From assembly GCF_018691265.1 (NCBI RefSeq), contig NW_024881322.1:18595107-18659106 (forward strand): a stretch of 64,000 nucleotides of DNA. Direction: 5' to 3'. Within the stretch, counting starts at the first letter, position 1. Every line of letters begins with the position of its first letter. Under the pieces are notes generated by a model. The model was not told the DNA's origin and ran no database searches. It saw nothing but the letters and a program-made list of their open reading frames with translations. Shown here piece after piece: positions 11,101-25,961 of the stretch. A program made the position numbers and the translations under genes. The DNA is from Tyto alba. Taxonomy: Eukaryota > Chordata > Aves > Strigiformes > Tytonidae.

Positions 11101-14100
11101 TAATTACACTAGTGGAGTTTTACTGGCTATCCTTTAGTTGTGAGATCATCTCGAGAATGTAAAAGACCAACACTAAATCAATGCACAAAAACCCCAACCC
11201 CCACATTAAAACAGATGACTAAATCTACTGTCCAAAGGCACTAGCAAGAGCAACATATGAAATATTTCACGTGGCAATTGAATGCAAAACCTCCCGCCTT
11301 ACTCAAAGCAGTACCACTTTCAAGAGGCATGTTCCATTTCCTGGATGCATTCATTCTGTGGTTCAGAAATCAGTATTAGTGTAGCTTCAGCACTTTGCAG
11401 AGTTGAGGAGCTCTGGTTGTGGTGCATACTATTTGTTTTTTTTTTGGAACAGATGCATAGGTTAAATGCAAGTTATTAGGCTGAATATGGAAAGTAAACA
11501 GCTGAAAATCTGTTGCCTGATAGGTAAAGAAATCAGAATTGATGAGTAAATGGTCTTGTCTAGCCTTGATTTCTCTGACTTTAAGGTAATTGGAGATATC
11601 ATTTGCTTTTTTCTAAGACCACCTTCTGCTGTATTTTCTTTTACTCTGCACCTATCAGTATGAGCCGCAATTTACCAGGCTGTATTACAATAGGAGAGAA
11701 TTGTTCCGCAAGGCAAAACATACTGAATTTCAGGAAGGGTTCTGTAACTTGGACAAAGCAAGCAAGAGGGCATTAATCAAGAGCAGACTGCCAAGCTTTA
11801 TCTTTCACCATGAAGAAGCAACTGGCTGTTCAAAACCCCAGCATATGGAAATCCATCGGAGGACTGGATTACTGACTGTGATAGCAGTTTTCTCTGCACA
11901 GTGGGATTAAACATAGCCTTAACAAAAAGGTAAAGGAGATAATCAAGACACGCATAGCTTAGGATTTGGAAAAACAGCATTTCTGAAACTGAAATTTTAA
12001 TCTTTCTGATGTAAGAGTTCATGGTAATTCACAGAGCAGATCTCTTCTTCCCTATATGCAGATATGAAACTGGAGAATGGCCATGTCCTTCCAAACCCAA
12101 GCATTCTTACCCAACCTCCGCAAAGACATGATAATTTAGATTTTATGGTGGGTTTATGGTTGTGAAGCTTGTCCAGACATTCAGAAACAAGGCAGAAAGC
12201 ACTGCTGCAAAGGGTCAGATAACAGCACAGTGGCTTCACAGAAAACCAGCTGTTCACGCTGAAGCTCTAGCACTAACATTAACGTGACATCAGCCTGCGG
12301 CCTCTGAGAGCCTGCAAAGCCGTGTCTGACGGAATCAGCTTCCATGCAGAACCTCCAAGGAAGCTGAAAGAAAGCAAGATGACTTCTGAGCTGTGTGGGA
12401 TTCTGGGCACAGATGTCAAGACAGGTCATGTATGCCAGGAAAAAGTTTCTCCTGCCTACCCTGCATAATGGCTTCACGCAACCTACCATGGGTTGCGTGG
12501 GTGCCCTGAAAATGCCCTGCAGGGATGTGCAGCGACTCCTGTGACACCTGCCTACTTCCAGCTGTACAGAACTACCTGCTGGAGCTCCAGAAATGCCTGG
12601 TGACTGGGGCAAAATGCTACAGCCTCCCAGTGCCTTCAGCCAGGGGTGCCCACAGATCCCTGCTCTGCACTGAGAAAGGGAGTTTTGCAACTTAAGGACA
12701 GCAGGGTAAAGCCACATTGCTTAACAAATACAAGGCTCTGTACCAGTTTGCCTAGGTGAATGAATTACATACTTGTTTGCACAGGGCTTGATGTACTTGT
12801 TACCCACATCAGGGGCTGAGCGCACAGACTGCAATGCTCAATCCTCTGAGCCTTGTCCATTTGCAATGCAGGCTGTGAGCAAAAAGCCTTTTGGAGCATA
12901 GACAGTATGCAGTGGCTTCTGCCTACTATAAAAGAAAGGACACAAGTCTGACCTCTACAACTAATGATACTTTCTCAAAAGCCTTCAACCTGTATCATAT
13001 AGGTTTTTTTCATGCTCTATTTTTTCAGAAGTCTGTTTCCTCATCACACAGCCTCACAGATAAACTTTGTGAAACAGTCTCCAGCTCTGCAGAGCCTTGC
13101 TTGCTTGCTACCAGCCAAAATCTTGGGACATAGCCAGGTATCACCATAACTAACTGTTTTGAAGTATAACATTTTTGGAAGTAGAGTCCAAGTAATAAGC
13201 TCAACTGCAAAGAGACATCTCCCTCTATTGTCAACAATCTCTTCCGGTATCAAAAAATCTTGCACTTAATGCTGTATCAAGATCCCAGGCCAGTATTTAC
13301 TGTCACCTTGAATGTCCCACAGACACAGTACAAACTCACTCAAGGAGCACCAGCTGTGCTAGAGTTGCTGCCTACCTTCTTTCTTGACCCTTCAGGGAAA
13401 GGAAGTGGCCTCAAAGAAGTCTCAGGTCTGACTACTTAAAGATGTACTACAGTTTACAGAAAAATGTTTGCTTTTCTGGAGGATGCACATGTGGGAGATA
13501 TTTAGATCAGGCCAGGTCCCTTGGAGCTTATCCAGGAACTGTTATTACGACACAGATCAGTCCTGTGATGAACTATAAACTGCAGGCTTTCTTCCACCTG
13601 GAACTATGATCCAGAACAATGCCGTGCTTATGCAGCTGTAGCGCTAAGAGCTAGTGAGGGAAGCTTCCTTGTTCTTCTACACTGCATGCTTTTTTCTTCT
13701 GTAAGAAGGGAACATCAAGGCTAATCAGCAGCACTTAGGTATTACTTTAATGGAGTTTAGAATGCTTGGGAAAGCATCCTAATGCACCAGGAAGGGAAAA
13801 GCAGACATGCATAATGCATTTAACAAATTCCAAAAGATGGTATGACCTGTTTCCCTTATAAGGCATCAATCACATTAATATCACTTTTCAGGTAGAGAGA
13901 TTTAACTCTCTACTGAGATAACAGATCTAATGCTACAGATGTCCCAGTGAGCTTCACAGAAAGTTGATGTGATGTTGACAGTGCAAATAGCAGGTGACAG
14001 GACACTGGAGCTAAGGAAGGCAGATTGCCCAAAGTTGAGAGCCAACAGCATCCTCATCCTGTTGAGAAGTGATCAAGATAAATACATCACTTATGAGGTG

Positions 14101-17100
14101 CAGATGCCGAGGTGTGTGGCACAGCCAGAGACTTGCAGGAAATGTGGCCAGATGACACTAGTGTAAGGATGGATCAAAGCCTCATTCCCTCTACTGCTCA
14201 TAAGCCCAATCCACAGAGCTACTTAGCCTAACACTGCCTGTCCTTGCAACTTACGGTTATCAAACAACTAAGTTAGCAATACCACAACTAGTGCAATTCT
14301 TGTGACAGACACACTCAACTCCCCACCCCTTAACCAAACCAGCAGCAGATTGGCACAGGCTCCAAGGGAGGTAAGGGCCTGAGCTGTAGCCAGGCCAAGA
14401 ACTACTTGAGGAAACCCATAAAGGAGCAGAGCAACAAGGAGCCTTTCCCACTGTGTGCAATTTGACTATGAGCAAAGTAGTTGCACTTTATCCCATAAAA
14501 GCCATGTTTTGAGCTTTCTCTCCCTGCTAGGCAGCCTGGCTGCATGGCGCTGATCTTCCCTCGAGCTTGACACCTCTCAAGTTTGCTCCTCAAGGCAGGG
14601 AGATCTTTTACCAATGACAGTTTGTTGGATGAGCCCAATTTGAGTTCTCCCTGGATGGCAGCTCTCCCCTTGAGCAGTGTTTAGAGATATTAGTTGTTTA
14701 ACTTAAATAAGTATGCTTTAAACAGAATGAATCACTTAGAGTTATAATGTTGTGTGATTTAGAATGCTGTTTCCTTAGCTTTACTTACCCAGCATGAGCA
14801 GCTAGACTTGCTGAAACCTTAGGCTGCAAGCTATACATTTTCATTTAGACTACTGAATGTGTTCCTACCTAGTCAAAAAAGTGGTCTCCAGAGCCAGTGT
14901 AAATCAGGAGATAAGGAGGCTTCAAGGCTACAGCCATCAACAGCAGCTGTTACTTGACAAGATAATGCCTGTCTGAAGGCAGTGAAGGAATCCAATAAGG
15001 TGTCAGAAGATCAGACCAGAATCACCACTGGACCAAAGGATACATGGAAGGTGCATGAAGAGAGTGCATGAGGGGCAGGTGAATACTTTGTAAGAGTATA
15101 ATTGCCCAGAGATTTCTTTGTTTGGGTCAGCCCCTCTCCAGGGGCACCAGCTCAAGCTGACCCTGCTACTGTACCACTCTATCAAAGTATTTATTTTTAC
15201 AAAACTCTGATGCCTGTCTTTTCAGAAAACCTTGAACTTCAGAGTGAACCAACACTGGACACCCAGATGGAAGGTAAGTGAATTGGGAATAAGCATGATG
15301 AAACTTTGACACTTTAGCTAAGTGATAAAGAACTGGGTGTTGAACATATAATCATTTAGCCATAAACACATACAATCCTTTAGACATAAACCACTGGTTT
15401 TCCTTACCCTTTGTATCTCTTAGACCTAAACCCTTGACCAAGTCTGGATTCAGCCCCACTTAGGCTCCATCAGGAGTTTAGGGGGTCCATTCTGAACCTC
15501 ATGACTCAGCAGGAGGGTCTCCCATGCTTACCTTTTTGCTCCCTCCAATCTCTGTGTAAGTCATATCTAAATAGATTTTAGCTCAATTTTCCTTTGTATG
15601 TTCCCTTCATGTAGTAAGAGTGAACCTTGTCATCAAACACTGTTAAGTTGCTTTAAGTGATCTTAAATCAATATCCGCAACAAATTGGCAAGATCATAAC
15701 ACACTTATCTGTGACAATTCCTCTTCCTTATTTAGGTCTGACTTAAGCACTGCTGCTCCAGAACAAAATTCAGGTTGTTGAGCATAGCTCTGAAGTAACT
15801 GCATACCAGGCTGCCTCCACCTGCAGAGGCAAGGAAGAGAAAGACAGCAGGAGCGCCAGGCAAGCACAGCTTGGACACTCCCCTGGGCCTTGTGCCTTTT
15901 ATTGCCATAGGGGCTCCCAGCAGGCTGCAGAGGTTGTTTTCAACCCAGAGGGGTGTCAGCTCCTGCTGGGAAGAAGTCTGCAGAAATAGTACAGCATTGG
16001 CAATGATAACATTAGTAGGAACCTGCAAAAAGAGGGGCGAGAATCTCTTATAAATTGTCCCAAGAAGAACGGAGCTTCAGCCTTGACTGTAGTCTCCAAC
16101 ACCAGAACGGAACTTTTCACCCTCCCTTCTACATGTTCTGTATTTATCCATATCCTCCTGTCAGACAACATCTGTTTTGGAATAAATCCCTATAAGCCTG
16201 CCACTAACTAATAAGCAGGAGCAGTTTAGTGCCCTGCAGTATTGAGGTATTAGGAATAGAAACTGAACTACATTTAATAACTGATTTAAAAAGTCTGTGC
16301 CTACTTCTTTGAAGAACTGAGTTGATCTCAACTGGCAGACAGGACAGAACTTGCTACTTGGCTTCTGTACACAGCCTAAAGCTGAAAAAAGTCACCTCTA
16401 ATGCAAGGTGGTGCTCAGCTAAGTCTGATCTCAGTCCTGTTGCGTGTGCACAGACATTTATCACAGATGATGGTCTTTGAAGGCTCTACAGAAAAGCTGC
16501 AAACAGAAATGGCAAGTGATGGGAAGATAATACACTTTGTAAAAGTCCTGTAGGTGAAATATTGCCTAAGATTAATAGATATCTGTGTATTTGAGGACAG
16601 TTGAGAAAAAGCCCTCTACTATGAAAAGAGGAGATTCACAATGCCAGGGCCTGAAGTGAATTATTACGCTGCTTTAACACAAAGCAGCAATTGAGATCTG
16701 AACCTGAATAGTTGCTTAGCACTTCCCAGCTCTTGCTGATAAACAACAGGAGCTGAATAACTTTCAAGCACATCCCAGCACTCCGTGGACATTTGATACT
16801 GTCCCCTTCGTCCATAATCTGCTGGTGAGCTTTGTTCACTAGCTTCAGCTAAATTGTCAATTAAGAGAAAGCCTTCATGCAGTCTCATACACCTCTGCAA
16901 GAGTAATTTGAGTCATGCTTTGCTGTGTAGGTTGTTAACAGTCAGTGAGGAACAGTCCCCTGTTAAGGCAGCAGGAAGGCACGTCCCTTCAGCAGGGTTG
17001 CAAAGTGCAGTGGGAAAGGATAAGGATTATGTACCCTCTCACAGGACCTTTGGGGTCCTCGGACTATACCTTAACAGCCACCTTCTGGACATGGGCTTAC

Positions 17101-18215
17101 CCTTGCTACGCAGAGGGCTGCATCTCCCCAGAAGAAAAAAGTATTTGGTGGTAGTTTTAGATTTGCACACCCTTCAAAAAGTCAAACACTAATGCAAGGA
17201 GGAAATACTGAAGGAAAACTGATGATATTGGTCTTCTGCAAGACAGAAGACAGTGCTGCTAGTTGAGAAGCACTACCCATAAAATGAGAATTGTATCAAA
17301 ACTGCCTTGGTGGCACTCAAGCTGCACACACTGCAGCATCACAGCTCTGAGAAGAGTCAAACAATGCTTCTGGAGTATACTAGTCTGCCACCCCAACACG
17401 GCTCATAAATTTATGGATTTATCTAATCTGGGACATTCAAGATCAAAATCCACTTTTAAATGCACATAATGCCAAGTGGAGCACAAAGTAGATGTGATCA
17501 TCTTTTGTAACTACAGTAACTGCCACAGGAATAAAGTCTACCTGAAGGTTTCAGACTGCTTCCCCAAAGGAATCACTACCAAACTTTCCTCTCTGCAAAG
17601 GGAAAGAAGATGGTAACACACAGATTTGATATCAGAATCCAAGCATTACTACCCACTAGATACTTCTGCCACACTCTAATTAGTCCAAAACATACTTGGG
17701 AAGATTAAGATATAAATGGGTCAATATGGACTAGCAAATAGAAGTAAATTAGAAAAATTTGCTATTTTCACATCACCTTCTCTACAGAGGGGCACAACGC
17801 AAAAGCAGGCAGGTTTAGAACACATTTAGTTAGCAAGTCACTGTGTCTTATCTCAATAGGACTGAATAATTTGTCCACACCTTAGGAAACTCGCGTTCTT
17901 ACTCTCAGAAATTAATACAGTGATATAGTCACATGAGTAAGTATACAGAAATCTAACAGAATAGAGACTGGCTCAAAACACTGCTCCCCTCAGTAACCAT
18001 ACCAATGAATAAGATAAAGAAATCTGTTTGACAGAGGGATTTGGTTCTCTCTTTTTGGTAATATTTGTTAACTTAAACAGTTACACTGGAGTCAAATAAT
18101 CAGGCTCAAGATAGTCACAAAAAATAGAGGATGTATTTTTCTTCAAAGATCAAAACCATAGCTAACATAAGACATTCATATCAGAGAAGTTCAGTGTCCA
18201 GAAAAAACTTTTCTG
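8151..18215. other. Intergenic DNA between Y1/LTR and the PDIA4 3' end
   Basis: About 10 kb has no recognised gene. Open frames up to 178 codons (12181-12717 minus) lack domain resemblance and lack coding context. No tRNA, snRNA or further Y RNA was seen. Old diverged repeats may be present but are not identifiable by eye. Confidence 0.4.
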
Positions 18216-18242
18216 CCATATAAAAAAAGATACTACAATTGC

Positions 18243-18248
18243 TTTACT
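18243..18248 (-). terminator. Candidate poly(A) signal AGTAAA of PDIA4
   Basis: On the minus strand AGTAAA, a common variant of AATAAA, lies about 115 nt past the PDIA4 stop codon. It is followed about 15-20 nt later by a U-rich stretch (minus-strand TTTTTTTATATGG). No canonical AATAAA was found nearer, so this is the best candidate, but a longer 3' UTR is possible. Confidence 0.35.
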
Positions 18249-18361
18249 GCTCAAGAATTTCCTTGCTCAATCTGCTTAATTCTTCTCTTGCGGAAGTTTT
18301 ATCAGTAACTTGCTTTTAACTAGGAAGTACAAACAATTTTTCTTCACCACCCTCATCCTAT

Positions 18362-18777
18362 CTAAAGCTCTTCTTTAGTTCTGGAGAGTTTTGTTGCATG
18401 CTCCTCTATAAATTTGCTCAAATGGTCTAAATCTCTGTCCCCACCTTCAAATTTAATAGGGTTGTTCTTCTTATCCCTTAGAGCAAAGTAGATAGTGGGG
18501 AATCCCTCCACTTTGTAGTGGTCATTTGTCACATCGTTGGCAGTAGCATCCATCTTGGCTATGACTAGATTTTTCTCATTCTTGTATTTTTTGGCTAGCT
18601 CAGTATACACCGGTTCTAGTTTCTTGCAGTGTCCACACCATGGGGCATAGAACTCTATGAGAACATCATTCTTTGGATCCATTACTATGGTATCAAAAGT
18701 TTTACCCACTACCACTTTCACAGGCCCTTTGTTATTTTTTGGCACTGGCTGGGACTTCACAATAGGCTTCAGTTTTC
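18362..18777 (-). CDS. PDIA4: PDIA4 coding exon 10 (domain a', KEEL, stop)
   Basis: The acceptor is TTTTCTAG before GAAAACTG and the entry phase is 1. The exon encodes the linker, the third thioredoxin domain with FYAPWCGHC and the cis-proline region GFPTIYF, and ends KEEL-TAG at 18362-18364. Confidence 0.96.
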
Positions 18778-21700
18778 CTAGAAAAAAGCAAAACACACCA
18801 TTGTTACAATAGAGTAAGAGCAATCCTTATGATCTCCCCCAAGAAGAAAGGGCAGAAGTACATCCTCCTGCCAGGGAAAAACATTGCACCAGTAAATGAC
18901 CTTCCCCCTGCACGAAACAGAGGCTAGCTTGCTGGTGACGTTTTAGTACAATAACCTTGTGAAATACAGGCAGCAATTTGTTTCACAATTCCCTAGAACC
19001 TTTCCTCCCTCTTTTTATGGCTGTCCATCCACAATGTAGTAGACAGATTTATTATACTAGTCCCAAATATGGATGATCAGGTCACACTTCAAAGCTGCAA
19101 GAATGTTTTAGGTTTGCCGAACATGTTCAGTGTTAGAATATAGCTAGATGCCACAGCGTAATCCAAGCAAAGTTAATGAAATTAAGGAAAAAAGGCAGGA
19201 AACATCTAAAAGCTTTAAGCCACAGAGCATTGTGAGGTTGCACATCTAACTTTATTGTGGACATTGCCTTGGCAAAAACTCTTGGAAAACAAAGGGGAAA
19301 GAAAGCAAATGGCTTAGAGAATCCTATTTTAGAAACTATACCTTTTTTGAATGCCAGCACAAATTGCCTGAGTACATCAGAGTCAAACTCTTCTGGCTCC
19401 ATGGCATACTTGCCACCTTCATCCAGAATGGCAACATTGACATCCTCTCCACTCTCAAGCAGGCCCAAATCTTTTATTTCAGAAGAATAGTCGTCTTCAT
19501 CAGAAACAGCAAATACATATTCAGGGAAGTCTTTGGCCACTTCCAGGACTTTGCCTCTCCAGTACTGTGTAGCTGAAAAACCAGAACACAACACCATTAG
19601 CAATTTCTAGTTATTTACTGTTTGCTTCCTCCCAAAGTGGAGAAAAGGTGATCTTAGCTAACTTACCAACACGATAGTCGAAACTAAAGTCTACAGAATA
19701 ATAGACAACCACTAGAGGACGCTTAGCATATCTTTTAGCATCATTGGAAGGCTTGCGATGACCAACTAGAGGCAAAGTGTATTTTAGCACGTGCTCTTTA
19801 ATCTCTGATCCATCTGTAGAGTCATGCTTAAAAAGATTGGGGAAAAAAGTTCAGAAAAATGGATTTAAGTGGCATTTCTGTTACACACTACTGAGAACTA
19901 ATTCTGAAGCATGCATGAATGAGAAGCAATGTTATAAACAATACTGTCACCATATTCTTCAAATCCTTGAGCACTAAAGATAATTTACTATTCTACCCTT
20001 AAATAATGTAATGGTAAATTATTATTTGAACATGTAACCTCTGAGTTAATTTCATAAATCTTTCTTGAACAAAACAATACAATTGCCTCAAATATTTGGT
20101 GGAGTACTTCCAAAAGAAAGATGTCAACTGTTCATATATATGAAGAAAAAGAACCTTCAATCTGTGTACAAACTGTCTAGCTTTGGACCAGCTACTCACT
20201 TTAAGATCCAAAACATGCATCTTGGCCTCATGCTTTGACTGAAATTTTTCTGGCTGCATGACAACCAGTTTTCCTGGAGATACTTTCAGTAGATTTGCTA
20301 TGTTGTTACTGAAGGTGTGGTGGAACTTGTAATCTTCTCTTAAACCGTTAGCTGAAAAATTAAGGTCAAGGAAAAGGAAAAGTCATCAAGTGAACTGACA
20401 GCCTCCGACTGAAATTTTGAGACTGTACTGCAAGAAAACTCTCTTCCCATTCTCAGTGGGACACAGAGCAACCCAGATTCTTGGAGAACAGCTCTCATCC
20501 AGGAGTGAGAATCACGTGAAAATACATATAGTTCGAGTAGCACTAGCTGAATGCTGTTCTACAACCCATCTACTTGAGTTATTCTACATATTCAAAAGCC
20601 TTGAACAGCTTCCAACATATATACAGTGAAACAGGTATTTGTTTACCAATCTCCTACCTGTTGGCTTCCCCCCAGCTAACAAAGAGCTGGAAAGCAACTC
20701 ACCAGGTCACCTAGTCAACCTACTTGCTTTGGGGCAGCCTGGGAAAGTTCTGTATCTTGCCATGCTGGAGCAACCAAATCAGCTCCTAATCCAACTATAA
20801 ATGACAGCAGCCCCAGAAACAGGCACAGCCCGGAGGAAAAAAAATGCCCAAACTGCTCTCAAGGCTCTGGCAGAAACCAAGAGTGGCTGTGAGTGGTTCA
20901 GTAATGCGAGACACAGGGACTGATTAAAGGGATTAAGCACTTGAAGTGTTTAGCCTCTTCTGGGTGGTAGCAAATATTCTTAACAGGACTGTCAATGTGT
21001 CATGTCAAAGGGGTTTTCTTTAGAATAACCATTGCCAGGGATGGTGTAGCTTAACTGATCCAGAGGTGGATGATGATTCTTTCTCCAGGCCAACCCATTC
21101 CAAACAAGTTTGGCAGAGCCCAGCCTTTGGAACTGTCAGATATGAAGTAAGCAATAGCAGACAACAAAGCAAGCAAGGCTCTAAGCCAAGAAGCCACAAT
21201 TTGTTCCTAGGCTAGGAATTTTTCCTCCTCTCTAGTTCGCATGTTTTTAGGGACACAGTACCAAGAGGAGGTATCTCCTGTGACTGGCTGATACTTTAGT
21301 TATAGCCTCAAAACCTGGCGTGAGCTTTTTCCTTAAGTACAGGTAAAAAAGTACCCTTTAATTTCCTTCCTCTTATTCTTCTCCAGCCTCCCCCACTATA
21401 CTAAGAGCAGAAATAAAGGATCTCTCCATGCCCAAAGTCCCAGGCAGAAATCTCACTAAAACATACACATCATTAATATTTTAAAACATTCTTTACCTGC
21501 TTCCTGATAGAGCTGATAGGCTTTGTCATTCTCTCCACTAAAGACACCAATGATGATGGCATCATCCCCATCCTTCAGAAATTCCTGTACCTGCTTGGTA
21601 CTCTGAATCTGTTTGGATGGAGGACCAGCCTGTTCAATCATGTAGTCAACAATACCTGTTAGACAAACATGCCCCCAAAGTTGTTTAGAATATTTATTCA

Positions 21701-24700
21701 ACGGAAAGGTTCAGGCATTCTCTCTATTACGTTGTTTAATACCACATTTCCCATGGACACCTTTCTTTCTGTGCAGCCTTCCCACCCACAATAACTAAAA
21801 GACCTAATAAGCAAGACTTCAGTCCAAGTTTTTAAATCTGAAGTTCTGGATATTCTCTTCAGGTTGGCTTCAGAAGAGGTGACCAAGCACAAGTTCCATG
21901 AATATAAGCTGATCTTTCAAGTAACCCTCCTTTCTGAAATTCCAGACCCTTTACTGTCTCCTAACCCTGATATGAGCCAAAATTCTACACAGATAGTCTT
22001 AAGTCTTCCCTCTTATTAGAACTCAATATTAAGCACTTTGCCAGCCCTTATGGTGCATTCCAGTGCAATTAAAGGCTGCCCATTTACTCATACTGCCACT
22101 GCTTCACCATGCATATTTAACTTACTTTATATTAACAGGAGCTTATAGTACCACTGTAAGATGTTATAAAGATATGGGGCAAATTTATACTGCTGGCCTA
22201 TGTAGGGATGAGAGTACAGTTTTTCAGGTTTCCCTAACTACCATTGCTATGACATTAACAAGTCTGGAAGTCCTACAGATACACTGGAACATTTGTGGTG
22301 AAACCCTCAGAAAATAAGAAAAAGCAGAAGTTGCAATACCGTATTTTTCCCGTGGACCACTGTAGTTGTAAGGTTTGCCTTTACGGAAGATTTTCAGAGT
22401 TGGGTAGCCAGTAACATCAAACTTCTTTGCAAGCTCAGTTTCAGCTGTGGCATCGACTTTAGCCAGAAGAATAGGAGGTGTGTGCTTGCTGAGCTCCTGG
22501 GCAGCCTTCTCGTATTCTGGAGCAAGCCTTTTGCAGTGTCCACACCTAGGGAAGGAGAGTAGAGGGCAGTTTTCACAAGCCACAAGTCCTCCTAGGTACC
22601 TTCTACTTCTGAAGTTGAAGAGTTAAGTCTTCCAGAATGGAGAAGGTAGAAATGGGGTTATTCTATCTATAGAGAACACTTCAGTCTGGGAAGACTTGTC
22701 TCTCCAACCTGAAGCCCAGCATTACTATAGGTAATTTCATTTTTAGAGGCCATTTTTAAATTAAGGACCAACTCCCTTTGTTTTTCAGTATCTCTCAACA
22801 TGTTCCCAAACCAGTATATATGGAGAATCTTCTGTGAAGTTTTGGTGACCATCCCTTGCTGAGACACAGATCCAGTCCAGTCTCCAAGTGACTGTGTGAT
22901 CCTATGTCCACATTAGAACTAAGGTACACCAGAACTGCACACACCTGCACAAGGCAAGCCTCTTTAGAAGAGGCATAACAACAGAAAACAGGCTCACCAA
23001 GCGTGTTCAGGCCAGCTGTGGTAGGAAAGCACAGGTGACTACCTTCTTGCTTACCATGGAGCATAGAACTCCACCAGAATTATGTCAGCACCATTCACGA
23101 CATCATAAAAATTATCCTGGGTCAATACTAGGGTTGCTTCTGGTGGAGGGGTCCAACTGGGGTCAGAAACCTCCTTGACTTTGGCCACAATTTCTGAAAC
23201 ACAGTTCAATAGCTCAATTAGCAAGCTTGCATTATTATATTGGTAGCATATTGAATGCAAGAGCTGATATCAAGAATTTAAAATCAGAGCAACAAGCATG
23301 GTCTTGGACCAAACATAGCCAAGCTTACATGAGAATACTTTCTTAATCAAGCTCCTTTATGCTTTACTTCATTGTTGGTATTGCCAAGAAAATCTTGAAT
23401 ATTCTCTTCACCCCACAGAGTATCTTATTTATGCAGAGCACAGATACGTACTTTGCAGCACCTTAGCACATTAATTCCCTCTCAAAACAGACAGAAAAGG
23501 TAGTCTTTCCCCTCTGACTGAAGTTGGACACATTCATGAAGCAAGAAACAGGTGGTTTTATATACAGTCAATATACAGACCAGTTGTTTCTTATTAGCTG
23601 ATCCTTCAGCAAGCATGAGACTACCTCCTATTCCAGTTAAGTCATATTTCTACAAAACTTCTATCAATAACAGCACACTACCCGCTACCTGCAAAATTGT
23701 CCTCTAACATGCAGCCAATTGAGAAGACAGGCAAAATTCCAGCCGTCATAATATTATTCTGCTTAAGCGACTTGAGATCAAAGTCCTTCAAAACAGTCAC
23801 ATTAAGAAGTAAGAACATATACTTCCTTGCTTTGTTACAGAGAATTGCAGAGGACTGGTGCTTACCATCTTCTGTCCGAGAACCATCATAGTCAACAGGT
23901 TGGCCTTTTTTCAGGATTTTGATCGTTGGGTAGCCACTGACATCAAAACGACTTGCTAGTGAAGTGGCTGCAGTAGCATCTACTTTGGCAACTGGAATAG
24001 GAGGGTCATTTTCCTTCAGAGTTTTGGCTATCTTTTCATATTCAGGAGCAAACTGTTTGCAATGCCCACACCTGTTGGAGGAAGACACAAGCAGATACAC
24101 AAGTGCATGACAGACCCACAGGGGAATCTTGCTACTCTGCACTTCCAGGATGCCTTCTGATAGATGTTCACAACCTCAGTGTTAGAATGTTTACCTTGCT
24201 ATGTTTTCAGATGATGGAAAAAGACAGAGTAACTAATGTGCTGTATGTTCAAATCCCAACCTCTTTGGGTTTTCTTTTTTCTTTTTCCCCCTTCATTCAA
24301 TAGGCAACAGATTTCCCTATGTTTTCTAAAGCCACCATTAAAAAAAATCTAACAATTGCTTTTACAACAAAATTGCAAACCTTGTAACATGCTTCTCCTC
24401 CCTCCCTGCCCTCCAAATATAGTCTCACTCAGACTTCAGCTTCCCCCTAACCTAGATGCATCTTCTCTACCCAGTACTCTAAATTGAACTAAAGAGAAAA
24501 ATGAACCAGTAGTTCAGTCAGCCTAATGAAATCTCACACCCACCATGGTATTGCAGCACCTGCTCTCCCTCTGGACACACCAGAGCTCTTTGGGAAGATC
24601 AGAGGCTCCTGCTGCAAAAGCTGACATGACATAAAATAGCAGCATAAGAAAAGCTGAATATAGCTTGACAAGCTGAAGATGAAACCAGGAAAATTAAGAA

Positions 24701-25926
24701 AAAAGGAGGAAAACTAGTGTGCAGCAGATAGCCTGTACCCCTTAGCCTCTCAACTGGCAGGAGGGTGAATAGAAAAAAAAGAACTGTTTAATCTGTGATG
24801 ACCGTGCATCCTTCTGTTTGGCTAAATCCAGCTTCACGTTCAGTTTTCATGCAGGCAAACTACAGCTGCAGAAGTAGTACCTACAGCCAAGCAGGGATGG
24901 AATTCTCTGTAGTAAGAGTGGCATTAGTCAAAATGCAACTCTACCTCAAGCAGGATCATATTCTCACCTCTATTCAAAGACTAGAAAAGGACAAATGAGT
25001 AAGTCCTCTTTATATCACTAAGCCACAAGGAAAAAGGGTTCTGGCTGCAACAATAACTCAGCAACATGACTGCAAATATATCCTGCTCATTTTCCTCCAC
25101 TAATGATCCCTATTATTTTTGTCTGTAAGAATGTAAGAAAAGATACATTCTGGCCTAAACTCTTTGTCTTGGTTATATGCAGGTAAATCCACTGCAGCTC
25201 CTTGAGCACACTAGAGTTACTGTGTACCCTGGTACACCAGCAAAATTATCATCATTAGGTAGATGTATGAGGCACAGTTTAAACTGATAATGTGAATGAC
25301 CTATGTCCTTACTCACACCACACCCTTCTGGCAAGGACAGAGATTTGAGCTTGAGAAGGAAAACCTTCTAGCAATTCCCCTACTAGGGAAGTCTCCTCCA
25401 TCTAGATGAGGAAGTGCACCAGTTCTCAGTGTGCCAGCACAAGGACATGATAGCAGGCCGCAAGACTGCACTGCATGACTTCTCTGGGGCTCCCTGGGAC
25501 CGTTTCCATTCCCTGACAGGAGCAGAGCAGGGCTGTGCTCCTTTTGGCATGGGATCCCTCAGTATGACCCACATATGTGAGGGAAGAGCAGTCTGTTGTT
25601 TGTCGCATGGTACAGGGGGCAGGGAAAGCAGTACCTCCACATCGCCAGAACCATCTCCTACCCTGGACTATGGCAGAGTCCAGTGCTTCTGCAGGCAAGC
25701 TGTTACTATGAACTCTTTAAAACTGCAACCCAAGCCCACTTTTTAGGAGTGTGTCCTGTCTGAGAAGCCCCTAACAACTACCCCATCCAGCACCTAAGGA
25801 GGTACTGTGGGCTGTGAACCCACCATGGTGCATAGAACTCCAGCAGCACAGTGTCCTTGTCTGCAGTAAAGGTGTCAAAATTTGCGTCATTCAAGATTAA
25901 TACGCCATTTTCTTCTTTAACTTCAG

Positions 25927-25961
<35 letters not shown>

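Noticed and set aside
12181..12717. 178-codon minus-strand frame
   Set aside because: Composition and sequence show no protein family; Cys/Gln-rich random-looking translation in intergenic DNA.
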